NCBI RefSeq assembly: GCF_003418935.1 | Contig: NZ_QVMT01000013.1 | Location: forward strand, 87,301 to 151,300 | Length of the DNA: 64,000 nt | Direction: 5' to 3' | From: Emticicia sp. C21 | Lineage (GTDB): Bacteria; Bacteroidota; Bacteroidia; Cytophagales; Spirosomataceae | Shown here: piece by piece, positions 9,914 to 18,696 of the stretch | Layout: each line of letters starts with the position of its first letter | How positions within the stretch are numbered: the stretch's first letter is position 1 | Notes under the pieces: generated by a model | Databases searched by the model: none | Seen by the model: only the letters and a program-made list of their open reading frames with translations | What the model was told of the DNA's origin: nothing | Program-made: the position numbers and the translations under genes

Positions 9914-10933
9914 TTACTTTAACTCTCCAGCTAATACTTTCATATCCTTTTTGAGTCCTCCCCGTAATAGATTTACAGTCACTTGTTGGTTTATCAATTC
10001 ATCATTCAATATCTTATGCAAATCATCGACAGAAGAAACCGGCTTTTCATTTAAACCAACAATTATATCTCCTCTTCTTAATTCAGCATTATGCGCATTA
10101 GCATCAGCTATTACGTCACTGATATATACGCCTGTGCGGGTTGATAATTTATTATAGCCAATCATTCTTTCAGATAGATTTACTACCTGACCTGCAATAC
10201 CTAATTGTGCTCTTTTTACTTTGCCTTCTAAAATCAGTTTTCCTGCCACATATTTAGTCAGATTAGCCGATACGGCAAAACATATTCCCTGCGCGGCTGC
10301 AATCACTGCCGTGTTTACCCCAATGATTTCTCCGCGAGAATTAACCAATGGCCCTCCGGAATTACCGGGATTCAAAGAGGCATCAGTCTGAATTACATCA
10401 TCAATCATTCTCCCGGTCTCGCTTCTTAAGGTTCTACCCAAAGCACTAACGACACCTGCTGTTACTGTATACTGAAAACCCAGCGGATTACCAATCGCAA
10501 TGGCAATTTGTCCGACTTTTAGTTTATCAGAATCACTAAATCGCAATGGTTTCAAAGCATCAGCATAGATTTTCAGTACTGCAATATCTGTATAAGGGTC
10601 AGTACCTACGACAGTTGCATCTAAAAGCCTTCCGTCCATTAACCCTACTTCTACCCTTTCCGAATTACTTACTACATGATTATTGGTAATCACAAAACCA
10701 TCACTTGAAATAATAAATCCCGACCCACCAGCTTCCTGAGGTTGACGTAAACGCTGATTTGAATTAGGATTCGGAACAGGCTTTTTCCATACTTTAATCT
10801 GTACCACAGAATTACTGGCTTTTTCTACAACCTGAGTAATAGTTTGCGAATAGGCGTCTAAGATTTCATCGTCATTTGATGAGTGTTGGATAGAATTGTC
10901 TTCTGAAGTCGAAGACGATAAAAACGATAACAT
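9914..10933 (-). CDS. HtrA/Deg-like S1C serine protease lacking a signal peptide
   Basis: The 339-residue protein has a trypsin-like domain with the full triad: His86 in TNNHVVS, Asp116 in YTDIAVL and Ser192 in GNSGGP. One PDZ domain follows (about 240-335; RRGDIIVGLNEKPV). HtrA proteases usually act in the periplasm with a signal peptide and often two PDZ domains; this one has neither a hydrophobic N-terminus nor a second PDZ, so a cytoplasmic quality-control role is inferred. The start is well supported by a strong AAGGAG 5 bases upstream of the ATG, unusual for this phylum. The stop overlaps a 14-base palindrome at 9907-9920. Confidence 0.92.
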   Translation of the reverse strand: MLSFLSSSTSEDNSIQHSSNDDEILDAYSQTITQVVEKASNSVVQIKVWKKPVPNPNSNQRLRQPQEAGGSGFIISSDGFVITNNHVVSNSERVEVGLMDGRLLDATVVGTDPYTDIAVLKIYADALKPLRFSDSDKLKVGQIAIAIGNPLGFQYTVTAGVVSALGRTLRSETGRMIDDVIQTDASLNPGNSGGPLVNSRGEIIGVNTAVIAAAQGICFAVSANLTKYVAGKLILEGKVKRAQLGIAGQVVNLSERMIGYNKLSTRTGVYISDVIADANAHNAELRRGDIIVGLNEKPVSSVDDLHKILNDELINQQVTVNLLRGGLKKDMKVLAGELK

Positions 10934-10938
10934 TTTTT

Positions 10939-10944
10939 CTCCTT
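10939..10944 (-). promoter_or_regulatory. strong Shine-Dalgarno sequence of the HtrA-like gene
   Basis: On the minus strand AAGGAG lies 5 bases before the ATG at 10933. Most genes in this window have no recognisable SD, so this site stands out; it fixes the start codon and rules out a longer N-terminal signal peptide. Confidence 0.75.
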
Positions 10945-11099
10945 TTTTTATAGTTGAAAGAGATGCTTCAAGAAGTTTGCCAAGGCATTTTTACTGACAA
11001 ATTGGCTGATTTAGTTAAAAAATGTTAATTATTCGTTTTAAGATAAGAATCGTGTAACTAATAAACCTCATCAGAGTTCTCGCCTGAAACCCAATTATT

Positions 11100-12218
11100 A
11101 TGCATTTTCCTAAAACTATAACCATCGTTCTACTTTTATCTCTTACTGCACATTTAACTTTCGGGCAAACCATTAAAACCTCTAATAGCCCAATGGCAAA
11201 AGTTGATTCATTTATCCAAATGCAAGGCGCAGCTTTTGCAAAGGAGTATTCTTTTGTAGCATTATCCATTGGAGTAACTCAAAATGGTAAAACGTATTTC
11301 TATAATTTTGGCACTACAAAGTATAAGCAAAAACAGCTACCCTCCTCAACGACAACTTATGAGATTGGGTCAATCAGTAAAACAATCACCGGCACTTTAC
11401 TGGCACAAGCGGTGATTGATGGTAAAGTAAGACTTGATGATGATATTCGTAAGTATATATCTGCCAATTATCCTAATCTGGAGTATGAAGGCCAACCGAT
11501 TCGATTAAGCCATTTACTTAACCATAGTTCGGGTTTACCTTTTAACTTACCTGTTAAGCCAGGCAAATTTGTTACTTTACAAGATTCTATTGCTTTTGAG
11601 CAAAAACGGACAATCTATACCCCAAAAGATTTCTTCACTGACCTGCATCAAATAAAACTTGTAAACATACCAGGCGTTAATCTGAATTATTCCAATGCTG
11701 CTACACAACTTTTAGGTTTTATTCTGGAGCGGATTTACCAAATGCCATTTAACGAATTGGTCCAGAAATACATAGCTTCTCCATTAAAAATGAATCGGAC
11801 TTATTCACTGATGCCTAAGACTCAACAATTGCCTGGCCATAATGGAATCGGTAAAACTATGTCCTATGTTTTGCCTCAGGAGGCTGCGGCAGCAGGTATT
11901 TACTCTACTACCGAAGATTTAATTCGATACGCCCAATGGCATATCGATGAATCTAATCCGGTTGTTAAACTTACGCATCAGCCAACGTGGGGTAATATTC
12001 AATACTATGCCATGGGACTAAACTGGCAAATGGATGATAAAGCGCCTATGCCCAGACGCGTCTTCCAAAGTGGAGGTACTTTGGGTTTCAGCAGTTACCT
12101 CATTATTCATCCCGAACAAAAAAACGGAATAGTACTACTCACCAATGTTTCAGACCAGAATACACAAGGACAATTATCTGTTATAGCCAAAGAAGTTTTG
12201 AAGTTATTGGAGCAGTAG
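11100..12218 (+). CDS. exported serine hydrolase, beta-lactamase / esterase-like
   Basis: The 372-residue protein has a signal peptide (about 1-22, ending TFGQ). The active-site set of family C beta-lactamase-like enzymes is visible: Ser91-I-S-Lys94, Tyr197-Ser-Asn and a C-terminal FQSGG in place of HSGG. It is shorter than the protein at 7930-9282 and lacks the extra C-terminal beta domain. The gene is divergent from the HtrA-like gene across a 166-base gap and is followed by its own terminator, so it is probably monocistronic. Substrate unknown. Confidence 0.9.
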   Translation: MHFPKTITIVLLLSLTAHLTFGQTIKTSNSPMAKVDSFIQMQGAAFAKEYSFVALSIGVTQNGKTYFYNFGTTKYKQKQLPSSTTTYEIGSISKTITGTLLAQAVIDGKVRLDDDIRKYISANYPNLEYEGQPIRLSHLLNHSSGLPFNLPVKPGKFVTLQDSIAFEQKRTIYTPKDFFTDLHQIKLVNIPGVNLNYSNAATQLLGFILERIYQMPFNELVQKYIASPLKMNRTYSLMPKTQQLPGHNGIGKTMSYVLPQEAAAAGIYSTTEDLIRYAQWHIDESNPVVKLTHQPTWGNIQYYAMGLNWQMDDKAPMPRRVFQSGGTLGFSSYLIIHPEQKNGIVLLTNVSDQNTQGQLSVIAKEVLKLLEQ

Positions 12219-12240
12219 ATGATTATTCAGCAATTATAAA

Positions 12241-12271
12241 AAATGGAAGGTCAAATGACTTTCCATTTTTA
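12241..12271 (+). terminator. rho-independent terminator
   Basis: An inverted repeat, AAATGGAAGGTCA with TGACTTTCCATTT (one G:T pair), is followed by T-rich sequence, 22 bases after the stop of the serine-hydrolase gene. It separates that gene from the mannan locus. Confidence 0.85.
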
Positions 12272-12683
12272 TTATGCATACATACCATTTTTCTTGAGTT
12301 TCTGTCACTCCCTTATTCTGTCGACAAAAGCCAGATTCATATCTATAAAACTTTGAAATTCAGAGAATTGTAAGAGTAAAATGCAATTTTATGACTAAGA
12401 CGTATATTGATAAAAGTTCTCTACAGATATCTATACAAGTCAGAATAGTATCACAATCAGAATTTCATTAGTTTTTAAATTATTTTAATTATTATTGAGG
12501 CATTTCCTAGATTTATTTAACTATATAAATATTTATTATAACTATATTAACCAAGTAAAAATACCTGTCAAATGTACAATTATCCTTTTTATGTTATAAA
12601 TAGTTAAAATAGTACTATGCTTTATATCCAAATTTTTATCAACTTTGTGCAAATTTTTCTCTTTTAACTATCCTTAATTTTTT
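12272..12683 (+). promoter_or_regulatory. AT-rich leader and promoter region of the mannan SusC gene
   Basis: This 412-base stretch has no credible gene. The last 40 bases hold a -7-like CAACTTTG at 12640-12647, one mismatch from TAnnTTTG, placing a transcription start about 30 bases before the ATG. A 10-base palindrome ATAGTACTAT at 12609-12618 sits where the -33 region would be and is a candidate operator. The middle (about 12480-12600) is very AT-rich, with repeated TTATAACTA and GTTATAAATAGTT words. No regulator gene adjoins this locus, so the trans factor is unknown. Confidence 0.45.
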
Positions 12684-15600
12684 ATGAAGCAAAACTTTAT
12701 CAGATTACTTCTGTTTGGCTTTATTTCGATGATGAGCATGTCGCTCATAGCACAACAACGAACCATAACAGGTAAAGTAACAGACGACAAGGGCGAAGCC
12801 TTGCCCGGAGTCTCGGTAGTAGCAAAAGGCGTAAATCAAGGTACTGCAACCAATGCTGATGGCAATTACTCTATCACCGTTTCCAATACAGCACAATCTT
12901 TGATTTTTTCATTCGTCGGTATGACTACCAAAGAAATACCAGTTGGTAACCAAACCAAAATTGATGTCAGATTAACTGCTGAAGACCAGACTTTGGAGGA
13001 GGTAGTAGTAGTAGGTTATGGTACTTCCAAGCGTGCAGATATCAGTTCTTCCATTACCTCAATAAAAGCGAAAGATCTGAAAGATATGCCGGTAGCAGGT
13101 ATCGACCAGATGCTACAAGGTAAGGCTGCAGGGGTAACTGTAACAAGTAATAGTGGTCAACCTGGTGGTGGGGTTTCTGTAAAAGTTCGCGGAGTTACCT
13201 CTATCAATAGTAATGACCCTTTATTTGTGATTGATGGTGTACCGTTTGTAAGCGGCAATACTTCGGACAATAGAGGATTTGATGGTTTGGGTGGCTCGAA
13301 CGGACAAACCGGAAATAGTGTAATGGCGATGCTAAACCCAAATGATATTGAGTCGATTGATGTATTGAAAGATGCCTCAGCGCAAGCTATCTATGGTTCA
13401 CAGGCGGCCAACGGTGTGATTCTCATCACCACCAAAAAAGGAAAACAAGGTGAGGGAAAAATTAACTATGAAATGTACTACGGGGTTTCGGAAGTATCGA
13501 AGAAACTGGATCTGATGAATCTGCGCGAATTTGCACAATATCAGAACGAAGTGCTTCCAATTATTGGTAACCCTGTTTCTGATGAATTTAAAGACCTTTC
13601 TGTATTAGGCAAAGGTACTGACTGGCAGGAAGCGATGTTCAGACACGGACAGGTGCAGAACCACCAGTTGAGTTTCTCGGGTGGTAAGGATAAAACTACT
13701 TATTATCTTTCATTAAACTATTACGATAACACGGGTATCTTATTAGGCTCTGATTTCAAACGTTTTTCTTCTCGTTTCAGCATTGATAATCAATTGAAAA
13801 GCTGGGCGAAAATAGGTCTTAGTGCCAACGTTACCAGAAGTATTCAGAATGTGAGTCTGGCCGATGCAGCTGAGAGTACTATCTGGTGGGGTGCCGTTAC
13901 CAGCCCTTTGACTCCGGTAAAAAATCTTGACGGGAGCTGGGGTGGTGGTCAGACTATCGGAGGTGTGCGCTATAGTAATGCCAACTTAGTAGGTAATAGC
14001 CAGTTCAGAGGGAATACAAAAACAACCAACAATGTTTTTGGTAGCTTATATGCTGAATTCCAGATATATAAAGACTTGTCTCTGAGAAATGAATTATCTT
14101 ATTCATTAGGACAAGACAACAACATTGCCTTCCAGAAGACAGGTAATGTAGGTGGTGATACTTTTAGAAGCAAATTGATTGATAATCGTTCTGATAGCTA
14201 TTATTATTCAATCACTAATTATCTAAATTATAATAAGTATTTCAATAAGCATGGCATTCAGGCCACTGTGGGCCACCAGGCACAATCGTCATACTGGCAG
14301 GCCATTTCAGGTACAAAGGTTGACTTGCAAGCTAATATCTTCGACTTAAGCACAGGTAGCTCAGACCAGACAACCTGGGGACTAAGTGGTGGTAAAGGGC
14401 AATGGGCAATGGAATCTTATTTCGCCAGAGCAAATTATACTTACGATGATAAATACTCAGTTTCAGCAAGTTTCAGAGCTGATGGTTCTTCAAACTTTGG
14501 TCCTAACAATCGCTGGGGTTATTTCCCGGGCGTATCTGCAGGCTGGACCATTTCGAATGAAAAATTCATGAAAGAGAAGTTGAGCAGCGTGTACCTGAAA
14601 TTGAGAGCTGGTTATGGTGCGGTTGGTAATCAGAACTTCCCGGGTGGTGCACCTAACCCTGCTTATGTAGGTGCGGTACAATTCTTCTCTGGCCCTGTTG
14701 GTTTTGGTACTTCTAATATGATTAATGGTATTCCAAACCCTAACCTGAAATGGGAGTCAGTTAAAACAACAAATGCAGGTATTGATTTAGGCTTACTGAA
14801 TGGCAGAATCGATGCAACAATCGATGTGTATAAGAAGGTTACTTCTGATATGATTATCTTCCTTACCGGACCAAACCTTATCGGGGTTGGCGACCAATGG
14901 GACGATTTGAAAGCACCGCTAGGTAATGCAGGACAAATGACAAACACAGGTATTGACATTGGTATCACAACCACAAATATCAAAAACAACGATTTAACCT
15001 GGAAAACCAATCTTGTATTTACCAGATTCAAAAATACGTATGATAAAGCTGCCAGTGCTGCATCAGCTTTGGATGGTAAAGTATACTATAATAACTATCT
15101 GATTACGCACACTACTCCAGGCCGTCCGGTTGGTTCATTCTGGGGATTAGTAACAGATGGTTTATTCCGTACACAAGCTGACCTTGATGCAAGTCTTCCG
15201 CAATTCGGTTATATTGTTGACCCTACTCAGACTTATCTGGGAGACGTAAGATTCAAAGATATTAATGGTGATGGTAAAATTGATGCTGGTGATATGACTT
15301 TCCTGGGTAGTCCCCTTCCTGATTTTACTTATGGTTTAACAAACAACGTTAACTACAAAAACTTCGATTTCACTTTATTCTTACAAGGTAGTCAGGGCGC
15401 TAAGGCATATAACTTCTTGCGTTGGCAGTTAGAAGGAATGAACAGCCCATGGTCTAACCAAATGCGTACTGTAATGGATCGTTATACTGATACTAATACT
15501 GATGGTACGCTGCCAAGATTTACCAATACGAACAAGAATAACATTGCGATGTCAGACAGATATGTTGAGGATGCTTCTTATATGAGAATCCAGAATATTA

Positions 15601-15818
15601 CTTTGGGCTACCGTATTCCAAGAAAGGTTCTTAACAAAATCAAAGGTTCTAATTTCAGAATTTATGGTTCAATCCAGAATTTGAAAACATTCACTAACTA
15701 CTCTGGTTATGATCCTGAAATTGGTGCCTTTAACAATAGCATTAAGTTGATGAATGTTGATACGGGTCACTACCCTAACCCACGTACTTTTACAGTAGGT
15801 GCAAATGTTGAATTCTAA
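12684..15818 (+). CDS. SusC/RagA-type TonB-dependent outer membrane transporter (mannan locus)
   Basis: The 1044-residue protein has a signal peptide ending LIAQ, a carboxypeptidase-like regulatory beta-sandwich (about 26-113, starting RTITGKVTDDKG), the TonB-box-like EEVVVVGYG region typical of SusC proteins, a plug domain and a long beta-barrel ending in an aromatic residue (...ANVEF). Such proteins import oligosaccharides across the outer membrane using TonB energy, working as a pair with a SusD lipoprotein, here encoded 56 bases downstream. The neighbouring GH26, GH130 and epimerase genes indicate that the substrate is beta-mannan fragments. Confidence 0.96.
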   Translation: MKQNFIRLLLFGFISMMSMSLIAQQRTITGKVTDDKGEALPGVSVVAKGVNQGTATNADGNYSITVSNTAQSLIFSFVGMTTKEIPVGNQTKIDVRLTAEDQTLEEVVVVGYGTSKRADISSSITSIKAKDLKDMPVAGIDQMLQGKAAGVTVTSNSGQPGGGVSVKVRGVTSINSNDPLFVIDGVPFVSGNTSDNRGFDGLGGSNGQTGNSVMAMLNPNDIESIDVLKDASAQAIYGSQAANGVILITTKKGKQGEGKINYEMYYGVSEVSKKLDLMNLREFAQYQNEVLPIIGNPVSDEFKDLSVLGKGTDWQEAMFRHGQVQNHQLSFSGGKDKTTYYLSLNYYDNTGILLGSDFKRFSSRFSIDNQLKSWAKIGLSANVTRSIQNVSLADAAESTIWWGAVTSPLTPVKNLDGSWGGGQTIGGVRYSNANLVGNSQFRGNTKTTNNVFGSLYAEFQIYKDLSLRNELSYSLGQDNNIAFQKTGNVGGDTFRSKLIDNRSDSYYYSITNYLNYNKYFNKHGIQATVGHQAQSSYWQAISGTKVDLQANIFDLSTGSSDQTTWGLSGGKGQWAMESYFARANYTYDDKYSVSASFRADGSSNFGPNNRWGYFPGVSAGWTISNEKFMKEKLSSVYLKLRAGYGAVGNQNFPGGAPNPAYVGAVQFFSGPVGFGTSNMINGIPNPNLKWESVKTTNAGIDLGLLNGRIDATIDVYKKVTSDMIIFLTGPNLIGVGDQWDDLKAPLGNAGQMTNTGIDIGITTTNIKNNDLTWKTNLVFTRFKNTYDKAASAASALDGKVYYNNYLITHTTPGRPVGSFWGLVTDGLFRTQADLDASLPQFGYIVDPTQTYLGDVRFKDINGDGKIDAGDMTFLGSPLPDFTYGLTNNVNYKNFDFTLFLQGSQGAKAYNFLRWQLEGMNSPWSNQMRTVMDRYTDTNTDGTLPRFTNTNKNNIAMSDRYVEDASYMRIQNITLGYRIPRKVLNKIKGSNFRIYGSIQNLKTFTNYSGYDPEIGAFNNSIKLMNVDTGHYPNPRTFTVGANVEF

Positions 15819-15874
15819 GCGGGAAACATTTATGAACATTGAAGCCTGCTGCTTCTTAAATCAAAAAATTTACA

Positions 15875-17446
15875 ATGAAACTATTAAAAATATCGGCCCT
15901 TGTTTTGCCTCTGGTAATATCGGCCTCGTGTAGTAAAGATTTTATTGACAGACCATCACTATCTGGTACTACAACCGGAAACTATTATAACAATGCCGCC
16001 GAAGTGCGTGCAGCGACAAGTACTTTATACAGTGGTTTGCCTTGGCGCAATTACGAAAGTAGAGCGCAGGATGCCATTGGCGACGTAATGTCTGGTAATA
16101 TGTTTTCTTATACAGATATTGAATACCTGAATTTCTCATTATCATCGGCCTCTGAGCGTGTAGGAGCTGCCTGGGGTGCATTCTATAAGATAATCGGTTA
16201 CTCTAACGTAATGATTAAGACGTTCGAAGAGAAAAAGGCCGCTGGCGGTGGTGCAGAATATCTTGACCCTGCCATTGCAGAGTGTCATTTTATCAGAGGT
16301 ACCCTCTATTTTTATATTGCCCGAACCTGGGGAGATGCACCGATTATTACAGACCCGGGTGAAACTGCACTATCTGGTAATTTCAATATTCCGAGATATT
16401 TCCAGAAAGACGTACTTCGCTTTGCTCAGGAAGAATTACAAATGGCAGAAGCCAAACTCCCTGAATCTGATGAACCTGGCAGATTAACCAAATATTCTGC
16501 AAAGGGAATGCTGGCTAAATTGTATTTATATAATAAAGACTATACCAATGCAAAAGCTAAAGCACAAGAGGTAATCAGTTCGGGTAAATATCAATTGGTT
16601 AGCGACTACAATGGTATGTTTACCAAAGCCAGCATGAATAATAATGCAGAAAGTCTTTTCTCAATCCAACATCAATTTGCGGTTGATCCTTGGGGAACCG
16701 GAAATATCAAAAATCCTGACCGTGGCCCAAGTAACCTGAGAACCGCAGAAGCTGATGCATGGGAAATGTATATGCCGTCTTTAGACTTATTGAAAGAATA
16801 TGAGTTTGGTGATTTACGCAGAAAATGGTCAGTAATGGAACATGGCTGGACGAACCCGACATGGAAACCACAACGTGCCAATCAGCCAAAATACAATGCA
16901 TTTATGGCTAATGGATATAAATATGATACCTTACAACCTGCCGAAGATGGTGGCAATAAAAATGCTGTAAGAGCCAATATTGCTAAATACTTTGCGGGGC
17001 CTGGCAAAAGCTTTGGTGGTGAACCTGTTTTAGGACAAAATTCAGGTAACAATGTAGTATTACTTCGCTATGCTGATATATTATTGATTTATGCAGAAGC
17101 TACTTTAGGCGCCAATGCCTCAACTACTGATGCTTCTGCTTTACAAGCATTGAACGCAGTAAGAGCACGTGCCGGACTACCTGCCAGAACCTCCCTGACA
17201 CTTGACCAGATTTTACATGAGCGTCGTGTGGAATTTGCTTTTGAAGGAGACTACTGGTATGATATTCAACGTCAAGGGTATGCGAAAGCTAAGGCAATTA
17301 TCGAAAAACAAAACAGAGGTTCGTTTGATGGAGGCCCTAATTACATTACTACATTCACTGAAAATAGAATGTTTGTACCAATTCCGGCAGGTGAAATTAT
17401 CCAGGACCCAGAATTAGCAAAGCCTGCAGTACCTTATTACAAATAA
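15875..17446 (+). CDS. SusD/RagB-type glycan-binding lipoprotein (mannan locus)
   Basis: The 523-residue protein has a lipobox ending ISASC with lipidated Cys19, followed by the alpha-helical TPR-like repeats and loop-rich middle of SusD proteins. The C-terminal pattern (LLRYADILLIYAEA, LNAVRARAGLP, ERRVEFAFEGDYWYDI) is characteristic. It forms the lid of the SusC transporter at the cell surface and binds the glycan. It lies between SusC and the TIG-domain lipoprotein, as in standard utilisation loci. Confidence 0.96.
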   Translation: MKLLKISALVLPLVISASCSKDFIDRPSLSGTTTGNYYNNAAEVRAATSTLYSGLPWRNYESRAQDAIGDVMSGNMFSYTDIEYLNFSLSSASERVGAAWGAFYKIIGYSNVMIKTFEEKKAAGGGAEYLDPAIAECHFIRGTLYFYIARTWGDAPIITDPGETALSGNFNIPRYFQKDVLRFAQEELQMAEAKLPESDEPGRLTKYSAKGMLAKLYLYNKDYTNAKAKAQEVISSGKYQLVSDYNGMFTKASMNNNAESLFSIQHQFAVDPWGTGNIKNPDRGPSNLRTAEADAWEMYMPSLDLLKEYEFGDLRRKWSVMEHGWTNPTWKPQRANQPKYNAFMANGYKYDTLQPAEDGGNKNAVRANIAKYFAGPGKSFGGEPVLGQNSGNNVVLLRYADILLIYAEATLGANASTTDASALQALNAVRARAGLPARTSLTLDQILHERRVEFAFEGDYWYDIQRQGYAKAKAIIEKQNRGSFDGGPNYITTFTENRMFVPIPAGEIIQDPELAKPAVPYYK

Positions 17447-17452
17447 TTATTA

Positions 17453-18544
17453 ATGAGAATATCAATGAAAAAATATCCATTTAAAAATATACTTTCTCTT
17501 CTATCCTTAGCATTGCTACTGGGCTTTACAGTAAGTTCATGTACAGAGGATACAGATGGCAGACCTCAGATTGGCCCTGGCGATCCTAAGTCAGCCGGAA
17601 TTAAACCGGACTCCGCGGCAGGTGGAACAGTTCTTACCTTAACAGGTACTGGCTTAGGTGATATGCGTTCAATTGTTTTTGAAAAAAATAATGTTCCTGC
17701 AGGTTTTCAACCAACCTTAAATACAAGTGAAGCGCTTATTTTCCGTGTACCAGAAGATGCCGCAGGTGGTACGCAAAACATTATTTTTACAAATAGTGCT
17801 GGTGCTAAGCTAAGTGTTCCATTTAAAGTATTGGCATTCCCTTCAGTAGCTAGTATATCAAACTACAACTTTACAAAGGATTCTGAAATCACAATTGACG
17901 GTAATAATTTAGATGATGTAATTTCTGTTACTTTGACAGGAACAACTGATAAGGCCACAATTGTTTCGAAAACCAAGAAACAATTGGTTGTTAAGATGCC
18001 AGCTTCCAGCGTAAACAGTGCAACGCTTGACATCGTAAATGGTACGGGTTTGTTTAAAACTACGCAGGAATTTGTAAATCTCGACAAAGCCCTTCAAGTA
18101 TTTACCGAAGGCTATGGCGAAGGTTTTGCAGATGGTTCATGGGGAGATGCAGGTGCTATTTCAACAGCACAATTTAAAACAGGACTTAAATCTGTAGGTA
18201 AAAACTATCAGAAAGGTAACTGGCACTTGATTAACTTTACGAATTGGTGGCCAACTGTTCCATATTCAGCCGACTATAAATATCTTTCGGTTTGGATTAA
18301 AGGTGCATCCGAAGATTATTCGCTATATATCACTACCGATGCCAGCAAAGCCGGATTCGGAAATTTTGCAGATGCTAATAAATTGAATGTGAAAGCAGGC
18401 GTTTGGAACTACTTTAAAGTGAAATTATCTGATATCGACTTCTGGTCGGCAGGTAAGAGCCTACAACAATTAGGTTTCAGAATCCAGGGACCAGACAAAC
18501 AAGATGAAGTATTCTATTTTGATGACGTGATTCTTGTGAAGTAA
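17453..18544 (+). CDS. TIG/IPT-domain surface glycan-binding lipoprotein
   Basis: The 363-residue protein has a lipobox ending TVSSC (Cys30 from this start) followed by acidic residues (TEDTDG), which favour export to the cell surface in Bacteroidota. Two TIG/IPT-like immunoglobulin folds follow (about 50-130 and 133-210), then a C-terminal beta domain rich in Trp and Gly (about 225-363). The position immediately after SusD, with a 6-base gap, matches surface glycan-binding proteins of mannan and xylan loci. The start could instead be the in-frame ATG at 17465, which gives a more compact signal peptide. It probably holds polysaccharide at the surface for the GH26 enzyme. Confidence 0.85.
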   Translation: MRISMKKYPFKNILSLLSLALLLGFTVSSCTEDTDGRPQIGPGDPKSAGIKPDSAAGGTVLTLTGTGLGDMRSIVFEKNNVPAGFQPTLNTSEALIFRVPEDAAGGTQNIIFTNSAGAKLSVPFKVLAFPSVASISNYNFTKDSEITIDGNNLDDVISVTLTGTTDKATIVSKTKKQLVVKMPASSVNSATLDIVNGTGLFKTTQEFVNLDKALQVFTEGYGEGFADGSWGDAGAISTAQFKTGLKSVGKNYQKGNWHLINFTNWWPTVPYSADYKYLSVWIKGASEDYSLYITTDASKAGFGNFADANKLNVKAGVWNYFKVKLSDIDFWSAGKSLQQLGFRIQGPDKQDEVFYFDDVILVK

Positions 18545-18558
18545 TATTTAGTGATTTA

Positions 18559-18625
18559 GTGAATGAGTGATTAGTTTTCATTTCCGGATATAAATTGAAA
18601 TCAAAATTTATAATCACTCATTCAC
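18559..18625. repeat. intergenic hairpin of the TGAGTGATT repeat family
   Basis: A perfect 15-base inverted repeat: GTGAATGAGTGATTA at 18559-18573 and TAATCACTCATTCAC at 18611-18625. Flanks carry further copies of the unit (AGTGATT at 18550-18556, CAATCATTCAATC at 18627-18639). It sits between the TIG lipoprotein and GH26 genes; no T-run follows. Related sequences occur at 3.4, 31.7 and 56.3 kb. Confidence 0.6.
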
Positions 18626-18659
18626 GCAATCATTCAATCCCAATACATCTAACCACTCC

Positions 18660-18687
18660 GGGGTAGTTAACCACTACCCCTATTTTT
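18660..18687 (+). terminator. terminator- or attenuator-like hairpin just before the GH26 gene
   Basis: GGGGTAGT (18660-18667) and ACTACCCC (18673-18680) form a perfect 8-base stem with a 5-base loop, followed by TATTTTT. The ATG of the mannanase gene is only 9 bases after this T-run, leaving no room for a promoter between them. Either transcription reads through in part, lowering enzyme expression relative to SusCD, or the element acts as an attenuator or RNA-processing point. Confidence 0.7.
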
Positions 18688-18696
18688 AAAAAACCT

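Noticed and set aside
9907-9920. 14-base palindrome AAAGTAATTACTTT as an operator
   Set aside because: It overlaps the end of the HtrA-like coding region in an AT-rich area and is not placed at any promoter I can identify; likely chance.
7930-12218. Two beta-lactamase-fold genes as an antibiotic-resistance region
   Set aside because: Both are of the broad serine-hydrolase type with esterase/peptidase relatives; no resistance-linked gene or mobile element adjoins them.
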